Below the pieces are notes generated by a model. That model did no database searches. It was not told the origin of the DNA and saw nothing but the letters and a program-made list of their open reading frames with translations. A program made the translations under genes and the position numbers. 64,000 nt of DNA, taken from the NCBI GenBank assembly GCA_002707025.1, contig PALG01000031.1, forward strand, positions 62,001-126,000, written 5' to 3'. Shown here one piece after another: positions 16,315-23,898 of the stretch (position 1 is the first letter of the stretch; each line of letters opens with the position of its first letter). The stretch is from Flavobacteriaceae bacterium (GTDB lineage Bacteria; Bacteroidota; Bacteroidia; Flavobacteriales; Flavobacteriaceae).

Positions 16315-16617
16315 TTAGTGATTGGCTCGAAAGGTTACTTCCTTTCTTTTCTTTAGTTGTTTTTCCAAATCGGAAATAGTTTGCTTCACTGCCAGCTCAA
16401 AATTTTTCTCCGTAGAAGAAGCAAAAATCTTAGGGCCAGGTAAACTTAGTTCCATTTCGCAGGTTTTTTCTTGGGTCGCATTGTTTTCGGTTTTAAAAAA
16501 AACATCGGCATGAATTACCCAACTATATTTGGACGATAGTTTGTTTAATTTCTCGGTCGTGAATTGTGTAAGAGCCTCACTGGTAGGCATTTTTACGAAT
16601 TGAATATCTGAAGTCAT
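16315..16617 (-). CDS. hpf: Ribosome hibernation-promoting factor family protein (HPF/RaiA)
   Basis: 100 residues; short HPF/YfiA type without the C-terminal dimerisation domain. Features visible: an alternating beta strand with DIQFVKMPTSEAL, the KLNKLSSKY helix, the LPGPKIFASS strand and the closing helix FELAVKQTISDLEKQLKKRKE. Such proteins bind the 30S decoding region and inactivate ribosomes in stationary or energy-poor cells. It is the first gene of a two-gene operon with usp and is driven by a dyad promoter, placing translation arrest under the same control as cbb3 oxidase. Confidence 0.87.
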   Translation of the reverse strand: MTSDIQFVKMPTSEALTQFTTEKLNKLSSKYSWVIHADVFFKTENNATQEKTCEMELSLPGPKIFASSTEKNFELAVKQTISDLEKQLKKRKEVTFRANH

Positions 16618-16641
16618 TACTCGGGCTTTTTAATTTCATGA

Positions 16642-16684
16642 TAAAATTACAACCCTTGCGTTTCTTAAAATATGACGATGGTCA
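16642..16684 (-). promoter_or_regulatory. CRP/FNR-type operator and promoter for hpf-usp
   Basis: On the minus strand TGACCATCGTCA (16673-16684) stands 23 bp before TAATTTTA (16642-16649). C before and T after the dyad are present. The dyad begins a few bases past the T-run of the neighbouring terminator, a very compact arrangement. Confidence 0.74.
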
Positions 16685-16687
16685 GTT

Positions 16688-16721
16688 CCAAAAAAAAGCC
16701 AAGCAATATTGCTTGGCTTTT
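16688..16721 (-). terminator. Terminator of the SQR-TusE-DsrE operon
   Basis: Fully self-complementary hairpin with arms AAAAGCCAAGCAAT / ATTGCTTGGCTTTT (16694-16721). On the minus strand it ends in a T-run, followed directly by the hpf operator. It lies just past the DsrE-like gene stop. Confidence 0.88.
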
Positions 16722-16734
16722 CAAAATACCATGT

Positions 16735-17208
16735 TTAAATAAACAGGAGATGCGTATCTTCTTGGTCGGCCCGATTATAAAAATCGCCAATGGTTAAAAT
16801 ACCGTCCAGCTCCTCAATAAGGTCTTCTCTTTTTAAATGAAACATATCTACCGCCAATTTACAGGCCCAAAGCTTGCATCCAGAATCGGAAAGGATTTCC
16901 AAAAATTCCCCAACGGGGGGCATATCCAATTTCTCCATTTCCTTTTTCATCATTTTGGTAGCTAGGGCTTCCACACCAGGTAACCCTCCTAACATGGTGG
17001 GCATGTGCATGGCCGGATTTCCAACCGTGGCTACGTGTAAATGTTCCAATTTTTTCTTCTGAATGGCTTCCAACCCAAAAAAGGTAAAGAATATTTCAGA
17101 TTCGATGCCTTCCATTCTTGCGCCATTGGCCATTACAAAAGCAGCATACACATTTTCAAGGGTGGCCTTGGATAAAATGAAGAGCATCTTTTTTACTTTC
17201 GTACTCAT
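16735..17208 (-). CDS. DsrE/DsrF-family sulfur-transfer-like protein (DsrE2 type)
   Basis: 157 residues, cytoplasmic. The N-terminus (KKMLFILSKATLENVYAAF) and the SGCKLWACKLAVDMF segment with C110 and C115 fit the DsrE2/peroxiredoxin-like DsrE family; the latter cysteine is at the position used for persulfide carriage. A methionine- and proline-rich middle (MHMPTMLGGLPG) is typical of this subgroup. It follows the TusE-like gene by 17 nt and ends the operon. It would accept sulfane sulfur generated upstream and pass it to TusE; this is inferred from families and context. Confidence 0.82.
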   Translation of the reverse strand: MSTKVKKMLFILSKATLENVYAAFVMANGARMEGIESEIFFTFFGLEAIQKKKLEHLHVATVGNPAMHMPTMLGGLPGVEALATKMMKKEMEKLDMPPVGEFLEILSDSGCKLWACKLAVDMFHLKREDLIEELDGILTIGDFYNRADQEDTHLLFI

Positions 17209-17225
17209 AACGTTTCATTTTTAAC

Positions 17226-17534
17226 TTAAATACAGCTTTTAGGTTTAGGGATTCCAGCAATCAAGGTGGCTTTCTTTAAAGGCCCTCCAGGAAAGAGGCT
17301 ATAAAACTCCTTGATATCCAAAACCCCACTTTTCTTAATTCCCCGAATAGATAGGGGCTCTTCATTTTGATATTTATCATGGATATAGTCGATCACCTCC
17401 CAGTGACGGTCGGTCATATCGATTCCGTGTTCTTGGGCAAGACTCTCCCCTATGGCTTTGTTCCATTGATTAAAATCGGTTAAATAGCCTTCCTCATTAA
17501 CTTCTATTTCGGTATTTGCGATGATCTTTTTCAT
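17226..17534 (-). CDS. tusE: TusE/DsrC-family protein with a single C-terminal cysteine
   Basis: 102 residues. The DsrC fold is clear: the DFNQWNKAIGESLAQEHGI start, the RHWEVIDYIHDKY helix and a C-terminal arm after FPGGPLKKA. The penultimate Cys101 (CysA) is present, but the second DsrC cysteine, 11 residues earlier, is Thr90. By the published DsrC classification that makes it TusE-like, a sulfur carrier that cannot form the intramolecular DsrC trisulfide bridge. No dsrAB is nearby. It sits 10 nt after the SQR-like gene. Confidence 0.87.
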   Translation of the reverse strand: MKKIIANTEIEVNEEGYLTDFNQWNKAIGESLAQEHGIDMTDRHWEVIDYIHDKYQNEEPLSIRGIKKSGVLDIKEFYSLFPGGPLKKATLIAGIPKPKSCI

Positions 17535-17544
17535 GGTTTTAATT

Positions 17545-18801
17545 TTAAGATGAAACTTCTTTTACTTTTTCAAAATTTTTGCCTTTTTCAGACATGGTAG
17601 CTGAAACAAAAGGAATGTGTATTCCCTTGATGAGCATGTTCCAATAAATCCACCGGAAAGCCATTTTCCCCATATGGTTGGCCCTGCTCTCCTTCAATAA
17701 TTTTAAGGGACCAATACCTGGCAACGGGAAGGTTCCCTCAACGGGTTCATGGGTATAATTGAAATCGATTAAAAGGGCTTTGCCATTTCCTGTTTCAATA
17801 AAGCAGTTGGCATGACCATCAAACTCTTCTTTTAAAGGCTCCCCTTTGATGTACCGGAGAATGTTTTCGGTTAAAATTTCGGCTTCAAAATGAGCCACCG
17901 AACCAGCTTTCGAAGCCGGAAGGTTGGTAGCATCCCCAATGGCAAAAATATTTTCATGTTGCTTGGTTTGGAGCGTTGCTTTATGGGTTGGCACAAAGTT
18001 TAAATCGTCCCCCAAACCAGAACGTTCGATTAGGGAGTCCCCCATATTGGTGGGCACAGTGACCAATAAGTCGTAGGGTACTTCCACATCGGCATAATCG
18101 ATAATTCTCTTGCTTTCATAATCTACCCGCTCAATATTAAAATCGGTAACTTCTTTAATGTTTTTTTCCTCCAAAAGATAATGAAGGGCTTCAGTAGCCT
18201 TCGGTTTGGTAAAAGCCCCTCCCAAAGGAGTTACGTAGGTAATCTCTACTTTGTCCCGCATTCCTTTGTGTTTAAAGTAAGAATCGGCTAAAAAAGCAAA
18301 CTCTAAGGGAGCCACAGGACACTTTATCGGCATTTCGGTGATGTGCACCACCAATTTACCCCCTTCCCAGTCCCGTAGCTTGTCGCGAAGGGCCAAGGCT
18401 CCTTCAAACGTGTAAAAATCGAAAATAGATTGGTACCATTCTGGACCCTTCATCCCTTCAATTTCCTCGGGAGCGATCTTCGTTCCTGTAGCTATGATGA
18501 GGATGTCGTAAACTACTTCCGTTTCATCCTCCAGTAGTACTTGATTGGTTTCAGGTACGATACGCTCAATCCTCTTCTGAATATAGCGAACCCCTTTCGG
18601 AATAAACTTTTCCCCTTTCTTTTTTACCTGACTAGGTTTGTAAATATCAAAAGGAAGAAATAGAAAGCCCGGCTGGTAATAGTGGGTTCTATATTGATCG
18701 ATAATGCTAATGTTCCAGTTCTCCTTCGGAAGCTTATGAACCAAATGATTGGCCATCATGGTTCCAGAAGTCCCAGCGCCTAAAATGACTAGATTTTTCA
18801 T
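17545..18801 (-). CDS. Sulfide:quinone oxidoreductase-like FAD flavoprotein
   Basis: 418 residues. Rossmann FAD motif GAGTSGTMMA (8-17), second dinucleotide motif ATGTK (104-108), and the FAD-binding GDATNLP (289-295). C161 (IKCPVAPLEFAF) and C333 (ANCFIETG) align with the two redox cysteines of sulfide:quinone oxidoreductases; the third cysteine of type I enzymes is not seen. The C-terminal part (about 370-405) has amphipathic stretches that fit membrane attachment. Likely reaction: sulfide oxidation to sulfane sulfur with electrons to the quinone pool. First gene of the SQR-TusE-DsrE operon, under a dyad promoter. Confidence 0.85.
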   Translation of the reverse strand: MKNLVILGAGTSGTMMANHLVHKLPKENWNISIIDQYRTHYYQPGFLFLPFDIYKPSQVKKKGEKFIPKGVRYIQKRIERIVPETNQVLLEDETEVVYDILIIATGTKIAPEEIEGMKGPEWYQSIFDFYTFEGALALRDKLRDWEGGKLVVHITEMPIKCPVAPLEFAFLADSYFKHKGMRDKVEITYVTPLGGAFTKPKATEALHYLLEEKNIKEVTDFNIERVDYESKRIIDYADVEVPYDLLVTVPTNMGDSLIERSGLGDDLNFVPTHKATLQTKQHENIFAIGDATNLPASKAGSVAHFEAEILTENILRYIKGEPLKEEFDGHANCFIETGNGKALLIDFNYTHEPVEGTFPLPGIGPLKLLKESRANHMGKMAFRWIYWNMLIKGIHIPFVSATMSEKGKNFEKVKEVSS

Positions 18802-18856
18802 GGCTTTTAGAATTTCGACTTACACAAAACTTTATCTAAGTCCTTATTATTCAATA

Positions 18857-18899
18857 TAAAATTACTGCTACAGCCTTCTAAAAACTATGATATTGGTCA
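18857..18899 (-). promoter_or_regulatory. CRP/FNR-type operator and promoter for the SQR-TusE-DsrE operon
   Basis: On the minus strand TGACCAATATCA (18888-18899) stands 23 bp before TAATTTTA (18857-18864). T follows the dyad; A instead of C precedes it. The leader to the ATG at 18801 is about 50 nt. Confidence 0.72.
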
Positions 18900-19318
18900 T
18901 ATCCATTGATGCTATACTACTACCAATAAAATTTCGGTGTACATTCCCTTTAGGAAATAATGGAAGAAAGTTATATGCTTTTGATACCTTACAAACTCTC
19001 GGTGCCAATCAAAAAAAACTGCTTGTTTTGCATGTTTTATTTTTTTCAGAAAAAGGATTTCGAGAATCTCTTTACATCGCTATTACTGTAAAGGAAGTCC
19101 TTAGGCAACCTTGTAGGGGGTTAATTTAAGTCAGAGTTTCAAGCTAGTAAAAAGGATTTGGAGAATCCTATTAAACCCTTATGGCAAATGGAAAGCACAC
19201 ATCTTCGATGCTACATTTATATGTCATCCAAATCTTTTGAGCAAGCTCGGGTAATTGGATTTACAGTATCCTTTTACATCGCATTAGTTGCAAATTAAAG
19301 CGATGCTTTAACTAAATG
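18900..19318. other. Intergenic stretch without recognisable gene
   Basis: About 420 bp between the SQR operon promoter and the tRNA terminator. An 80-codon ORF on the plus strand (18887-19129) has no ribosome site, no recognisable product and begins inside the operator, so I do not call it. A 6-bp inverted repeat CATCGC/GCGATG lies near 19278-19305. I see nothing else. Confidence 0.6.
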
Positions 19319-19364
19319 CAAAAAAGCTTACTTAAGAAAATACATTTTCTACGTAAGCCTTTTG
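19319..19364 (-). terminator. Probable terminator of tRNA-Pro
   Basis: On the minus strand, just downstream of the tRNA, GCTTACGTAGAAAA can pair imperfectly with TTTTCTTAAGTAAGC and is followed by a run of T. The stem has an internal mismatch/bulge. Confidence 0.6.
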
Positions 19365-19374
19365 CTTTAGTTTG

Positions 19375-19448
19375 TCGGGATGACAGGATTTGAACCTGCG
19401 ACCCCACGCACCCCATGCGTGTACGCTACCAGACTGCGCCACATCCCG
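19375..19448 (-). tRNA. tRNA-Pro (anticodon GGG)
   Basis: Cloverleaf read on the minus strand. The acceptor stem CGGGATG pairs with CATCCCG, with discriminator A. The D arm contains AGTCTGGTAGC. The anticodon stem CACGC/GCGTG encloses the loop ATGGGGT with anticodon GGG. The T arm contains GGTTCAAATCC. CCA is not encoded. It reads proline codons CCC/CCU. Confidence 0.95.
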
Positions 19449-19523
19449 AAAATTGGATTGCAAATATATCCCTTTTTATTTTTTTTCAAACATTTTAAGT
19501 ATCTTTTCCCTAAAGAAATTACT

Positions 19524-20645
19524 ATGAAATTATTACTGTCATTCTTATTCCTATTAACCCCCATCTTTTCGTGTAAAAATAATCCCAATCAAACGGAAGT
19601 CGCCCTAACCATAGAGCACTCCAGGCCCTATGACATTGAAAATGTCGTGGACGGGCTCACAAATCCCTGGGGAATGACCTGGCTTCCAGATGGTAGCATG
19701 CTTATTACCGAAAAAAATGGGGAACTGATCCATTTCAAAAACGGGGAAAAAACACAAATCAGTAATGTACCAGAGGTGTACAACCGAGGCCAAGGAGGAC
19801 TGCTCGATATTGTTTTGCATCCAAACTATTCAGAAAATGGTTGGATTTACATGACTTATAGCTCTGCCGAAGGAGAAGGCAGTGGAGGAAACACCAAATT
19901 AATAAGAGCTAAGCTCGAGGGCAATTCGTTAGTCGAAATTCAAAGTCTGTACAAGGCAACGCCCAACTCTACCCGAGGACAGCATTTTGGATCCCGTATT
20001 GCGTTTGACAATGAAGGATACCTATACTTTTCTATAGGCGAACGGGGAGATCGCGACACCAATCCGCAGGATATTACCCGTGACTGCGGAAAGATTTACC
20101 GTTTATACGATGACGGACGCATCCCAGAGGACAATCCCTTTTACAACGAGCCCAATGCTAAAAAAGCTATTTTTTCCTACGGACATAGAAATCCGCAAGG
20201 ATTGGTAAAACACCCTGAAACAGGAGCCATTTGGGAACACGAACATGGCCCCAAGGGAGGGGATGAAATTAACATTATTCAAAAAGGAAAAAACTATGGA
20301 TGGCCTGTAGTCACCTACGGAGTAAATTACAGTGGGACTACCATTACCGAGGAAACCGAGCGCCCTAACATGGAAGGCCCCATTCATTATTGGGTCCCTT
20401 CCATTGCACCCTGTGGAATGGATTTCGTTACTGGGAATAAGTACCCCGATTGGAAAGGCCACCTTTTGGTAGGATCCTTAAAGTTCAACTATGTAGAATT
20501 GGTTCGGTTGGAAGGAAGCAATGTAATAGGTCGTGAAAAAATTGCAGAGGACATTGGCCGGGTTCGAAATGTAAAGATGGGACCCGATGGTTATATTTAT
20601 ATTGCACTAGAAGAGCAAGGTATTGTAAAAGTTATTCCGAATTAA
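19524..20645 (+). CDS. PQQ-dependent aldose sugar dehydrogenase-like lipoprotein
   Basis: 373 residues. Lipoprotein signal MKLLLSFLFLLTPIFSC. The body is the glucose/sorbosone dehydrogenase six-bladed propeller (GSDH/YliI type): GLTNPWGMTWLPDGSMLITEK, the GQGGLLDIVLHP segment, FGSRIAFDNEGYLYFSIGERGD, and YGHRNPQGL, which carries the conserved catalytic and PQQ-binding region. Periplasmic sugar oxidation with PQQ would follow if the cofactor is supplied. An ORF open from 19380 overlaps the tRNA gene; the ATG at 19524 is the first with a signal peptide. Stands alone; a bidirectional terminator follows. Confidence 0.9.
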   Translation: MKLLLSFLFLLTPIFSCKNNPNQTEVALTIEHSRPYDIENVVDGLTNPWGMTWLPDGSMLITEKNGELIHFKNGEKTQISNVPEVYNRGQGGLLDIVLHPNYSENGWIYMTYSSAEGEGSGGNTKLIRAKLEGNSLVEIQSLYKATPNSTRGQHFGSRIAFDNEGYLYFSIGERGDRDTNPQDITRDCGKIYRLYDDGRIPEDNPFYNEPNAKKAIFSYGHRNPQGLVKHPETGAIWEHEHGPKGGDEINIIQKGKNYGWPVVTYGVNYSGTTITEETERPNMEGPIHYWVPSIAPCGMDFVTGNKYPDWKGHLLVGSLKFNYVELVRLEGSNVIGREKIAEDIGRVRNVKMGPDGYIYIALEEQGIVKVIPN

Positions 20646-20646
20646 A

Positions 20647-20674
20647 TAAAAAAGGCCGCAGTTGCGGCCTTTTA
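20647..20674. terminator. Bidirectional terminator
   Basis: Perfect stem AAAGGCCGCA / TGCGGCCTTT with a 2-nt centre, flanked by A-run and T-run, between two convergent genes. Confidence 0.9.
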
Positions 20675-20692
20675 AATAATCTTGTTAATTTT

Positions 20693-22021
20693 CTAGAAGC
20701 TAATAACAGCTTCGAAAACCAATCCGCTGAATTTTCCTTCGTTACGGATATCTCCAGGGGCAAAATCGTTATAGGTTTGGGAAACGTACTCTAACTTAGC
20801 CAAGGCATTTTTTGTTAAGAAAGCACCAAATCCAAAGTTAATACGGTCGATAGACACATCGGTTCCGCCAGCTAATTCCCCGCTTACGGTGTTGTAACGT
20901 CCACCAATATAAAAGTTCTCGTTTGTTCCGAAGCGATATAAGGCTTCAGCCATAAGCTGCGTAAAATTACGATCTACAGCCTCCCCATTACTATCAAATT
21001 CGGAAGCAGCACGGCCAGTAGCTGTTTCAAACATTCCGAAGAACTCAAAACCACCATACTTTACGAAAGGGTTTACCATAATAGCAGTGACCTCATTTCG
21101 GAATCCGGGATCGAAACGACCCGAACGGAAGTTACTGGAAGCACTAGCTTCGGCATCTTCCAAGACTAAGTAATACCTACCTCCAGCACGGTCGGCAGTA
21201 TAGAGGTATACGCTTCTGGATTGAGCCGTATTATATACAGACCCGGTTAAACGAACGCGAAGATCGCTGTTAATCTGTTTGTCCCATCCCAATTTGGCCA
21301 AAAGTGATGGAGAAGTAGTTTCAGGGTTATCTACAGATTGATTCAACTTCCCATTGGATAGTCCTACCATGGCAATCCATCCATTATTTTGGTAGTAAAG
21401 CTCTCCTCCTACCTCTGTTGTAAAGGCATCCATGATAGCATTTCCAACAAATGGATTGTAAATAGCTTGGGCATTGTCGGATCTTCTGAAGTGCATATCT
21501 CCATAGTTATTTTCCATATGGCCTATTTTCACGGTAATATGCTTCATAAAATCCTCCCATAGTCCATCTTGGATGAAATTCAGGTTATCTACTTGGATAT
21601 AACCTCCTTTTACGTAGGGTTCTGGATGGTGGCGGGAAGATAAATACGTACGTAGGTGCATACGTAAACCATCATGCAATTGAACATCTAGATCAAGGTT
21701 GGCGGTAGCAAGGTTAAAATTATCACCTATCTCTTTTAAAGGTAAAGTTTCAAACCAAGGGCTCTCTGGATTGGCGGCGGCAGCTTCGGTCCAACCATTT
21801 TCATGGTCAATCATTTGAAATTGTAGGGCCGATGATCCTCCCACTCGTACTTTCACTCCATCAAATTCTGTGGTTGCAGTATCTTTAGGAGCTTCAAAAA
21901 CGTTAATACCTTCTTTACTAGGCTCCCGGTAATTGTTTAAACTTCTTTTGTTCTGTCCAAAGCTTATCGTAAGAACGAAAAGCATTCCGACAAGGGTTAG
22001 TTTGTTGATTAAATTTTTCAT
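20693..22021 (-). CDS. Outer-membrane beta-barrel porin-like protein
   Basis: 442 residues with signal peptide (MKNLINKLTLVGMLFVLTISFG) cut before QNKRS. The rest alternates in a beta-barrel pattern, with many aromatic and glycine girdle residues, and ends in Phe as outer-membrane barrels do (LVFEAVISF). It resembles phosphate-selective-porin-like OMPs of Bacteroidota, but I do not recognise a specific substrate. It starts 2 nt downstream of the yceI stop and is thus in the dyad-controlled yceI transcript. Confidence 0.8.
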   Translation of the reverse strand: MKNLINKLTLVGMLFVLTISFGQNKRSLNNYREPSKEGINVFEAPKDTATTEFDGVKVRVGGSSALQFQMIDHENGWTEAAAANPESPWFETLPLKEIGDNFNLATANLDLDVQLHDGLRMHLRTYLSSRHHPEPYVKGGYIQVDNLNFIQDGLWEDFMKHITVKIGHMENNYGDMHFRRSDNAQAIYNPFVGNAIMDAFTTEVGGELYYQNNGWIAMVGLSNGKLNQSVDNPETTSPSLLAKLGWDKQINSDLRVRLTGSVYNTAQSRSVYLYTADRAGGRYYLVLEDAEASASSNFRSGRFDPGFRNEVTAIMVNPFVKYGGFEFFGMFETATGRAASEFDSNGEAVDRNFTQLMAEALYRFGTNENFYIGGRYNTVSGELAGGTDVSIDRINFGFGAFLTKNALAKLEYVSQTYNDFAPGDIRNEGKFSGLVFEAVISF

Positions 22022-22023
22022 GA

Positions 22024-22623
22024 TTAAAGGTAGTTTAAGTTAAAATCAATGATTATGTCATCGCCTGTTTTTAAGGTTCCAAGCAATGCTGTTGGAGGCT
22101 CCACTCCAAAGTCGGTCATTTTCAAAGGTTTCTCTCCTTTTATTGTAATGCTGTTGTTAGTTGCTTTTATATGTACATTAATGGCCACACTTTTGGTTTG
22201 CCCAGCAATGGTAAGACTCCCTTCAAGTGTAGCAGTATAGGTTTGTGGTCCCGAACTTTTCAGCGATTTAATGTTCTTAAATTCATAAAGGATATTAGGG
22301 TGTGTGTCGCTTTTTAAGGCATCATAACACTTTTTATCCATGACACGTTTTCCACTTTCAAGGGTAGTGACCCCCACTTTAACCTTGATATTATCTATGG
22401 AAAGAGCTTCAGTATTGGATTGAAAACTAATCTTACCTGTAAATTGATTAGAAACCATTTCCCAGTCATGTAGGGAAGAAGTTCCCTTGATGATAAAATG
22501 GGAGGTATTGTCGTTTAATTGATAGGTCTTCAAGGTTTTAATTTCTGAAGATCCTGCAGCAGAAGATTGGCCATACCCGGTCGAAAGAACGCAGAGCAAT
22601 AAAAAGGCAATAAGAGATTTCAT
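22024..22623 (-). CDS. YceI-family periplasmic lipid-binding protein
   Basis: 199 residues from the ATG at 22621-22623 (MKSLIAFLLLCVLSTGYGQ, a signal peptide). The ORF could extend to 22653, but that ATG lies within the predicted -7 box, so the shorter start is favoured. The YceI lipocalin-like fold shows in SHFIIKGTSSLHDWEM, the MDKKCYDALKSDTHPNILYEF segment and the closing strand GDDIIIDFNLNY. Family members bind polyprenoid lipids in the periplasm and are often adjacent to cytochromes. It heads the yceI-porin operon. Confidence 0.88.
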   Translation of the reverse strand: MKSLIAFLLLCVLSTGYGQSSAAGSSEIKTLKTYQLNDNTSHFIIKGTSSLHDWEMVSNQFTGKISFQSNTEALSIDNIKVKVGVTTLESGKRVMDKKCYDALKSDTHPNILYEFKNIKSLKSSGPQTYTATLEGSLTIAGQTKSVAINVHIKATNNSITIKGEKPLKMTDFGVEPPTALLGTLKTGDDIIIDFNLNYL

Positions 22624-22650
22624 AGGGGTTAATTTTACTGGTTGATGAAA

Positions 22651-22693
22651 CAAAACTACTAGGGAAAAAGTTGATAAATAATGACATTTATCA
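22651..22693 (-). promoter_or_regulatory. CRP/FNR-type operator and promoter for yceI-porin
   Basis: On the minus strand TGATAAATGTCA (22682-22693) stands 23 bp before a perfect -7 box TAGTTTTG (22651-22658). T follows the dyad; A precedes it. This is the last site of the set in the window. Confidence 0.75.
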
Positions 22694-22784
22694 TTTTGAG
22701 GTGTAACCTAGATAGCGCGGGAAAGCAGAATAATTTACGTACCTTTAGAAAGTATTTACTTTATCAATTTAAAACCTTCTTAAA

Positions 22785-23222
22785 GTGAAAAACTACCTGC
22801 TCATTATGACCCTTGTGCTATTTTCCTGTAAAGAAAAAAAGGAACCCACGGCACATTTCACCAACGCCACTAATCATCAGCAACAGGATTCCCTAAAAGA
22901 AAGCCAAGAACGGGGTGGAATAATATATACCAACTTCTGTATGCAATGCCACATGGCAAATGGATTGGGGATTCCTGGAACTTTCCCCCCATTGGCAAAG
23001 TCGAATTGGCTAACGGAAAAAAGAACGGAAAGCATTCACGCTGTGAAATTTGGCCAAAAAGGAAAAATAGAAGTTAATGGAAAAGTGTACAACAGCATTA
23101 TGGCACCAATGGGTTTGAGCGATCAAGAAGTAGCCGATGTGCTAAACTATGTTATGAATTCTTGGGGAAACACCCAAAAGGAGCGGGTTACTCCAGAAGA
23201 AGTTTCTCAAGTGGAAAAATAG
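22785..23222 (+). CDS. Monoheme cytochrome c lipoprotein
   Basis: 145 residues starting at GTG (22785); this start supplies the lipoprotein signal MKNYLLIMTLVLFSC, which the next in-frame ATG would shorten. Class I cytochrome c: heme motif CMQCH (about residues 51-55), GIPGTFPPLAKSNWL, and the axial methionine in SIMAPMGLSD. It would be anchored to a membrane facing the periplasm and pass electrons, for example to cbb3 oxidase or from a periplasmic dehydrogenase. Divergent from the yceI operon. Its likely -7 box TACCTTTA (22740-22747) is not at the 23-bp distance from the operator. Confidence 0.88.
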   Translation: MKNYLLIMTLVLFSCKEKKEPTAHFTNATNHQQQDSLKESQERGGIIYTNFCMQCHMANGLGIPGTFPPLAKSNWLTEKRTESIHAVKFGQKGKIEVNGKVYNSIMAPMGLSDQEVADVLNYVMNSWGNTQKERVTPEEVSQVEK

Positions 23223-23256
23223 GCTTTGACCATGAAATTTCCTTCATCATAATTAC

Positions 23257-23264
23257 TAACTTTG
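23257..23264 (+). promoter_or_regulatory. Probable -7 promoter element for udk
   Basis: TAACTTTG is a perfect match to TAnnTTTG, 16 bp before the udk ATG. No dyad stands upstream of it, in contrast to the regulated set. Confidence 0.5.
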
Positions 23265-23280
23265 CCCTAAACCAAAAACT

Positions 23281-23889
23281 ATGCTCATAATTGGTATTGC
23301 CGGGGGCACCGGCAGCGGGAAAACTACAGTGGTCGATCAAATTGTCTCTGAACTTCCCAAAGAGGAAGTGTGCATTATTTCTCAGGATTCTTATTATAAA
23401 GACACTAGTCATTTAAGCTATGAAGAACGTGTAAAGATAAATTTTGACCACCCACAAGCCATCGATTTTGATTTGTTGGTTGGGCACCTAAAGGAACTTC
23501 GCAAGGGATATACTATCGAGCAACCTGTCTATTCCTTTGTAGAACACAACCGGACGGGCGAAACCCTCACCACACACCCAAAAAAGGTGATCATTGTAGA
23601 AGGTATCTTAATTTTAACCCATCCCGACATTCGGGAAATGTTCGATGTAAAGCTTTTTGTACATGCAGATAGCGACGAAAGATTAATAAGAAGGCTAAAA
23701 CGTGATATTGCCGAAAGGGGACGTGATTTAAATGAAGTACTGAACCGGTACCAAAGCACCCTAAAACCCATGCATCAACAGTTTATTGAGCCTACAAAAG
23801 AGTATGCCGATATTATTATCCCTACCAATCGATACAATACAGTGGCAGTAAAACTCATTAGAAACATTATTCATCAAAGATTATCGTAA
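23281..23889 (+). CDS. udk: Uridine kinase
   Basis: Phosphorylates uridine and cytidine with a nucleoside triphosphate; pyrimidine salvage in the cytoplasm. 202 residues: Walker A GGTGSGKTT (8-16), SQDSYYKD, the FDHPQAIDFDLL motif, and VIIVEGILIL Walker B region, then the lid RLKRDIAERGRDL. Normal length. First of a run of genes with small gaps to the DivIC-like gene. Confidence 0.95.
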   Translation: MLIIGIAGGTGSGKTTVVDQIVSELPKEEVCIISQDSYYKDTSHLSYEERVKINFDHPQAIDFDLLVGHLKELRKGYTIEQPVYSFVEHNRTGETLTTHPKKVIIVEGILILTHPDIREMFDVKLFVHADSDERLIRRLKRDIAERGRDLNEVLNRYQSTLKPMHQQFIEPTKEYADIIIPTNRYNTVAVKLIRNIIHQRLS

Positions 23890-23898
23890 CTTTAAAAG

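Noticed and set aside
17226-17534. Dissimilatory DsrC
   Set aside because: The second C-terminal cysteine is Thr90 and no dsrAB is present in the window.
18887-19129. 80-codon ORF on the plus strand
   Set aside because: It starts within the SQR operator, has no ribosome site or recognisable content, and is not coupled to a neighbour.
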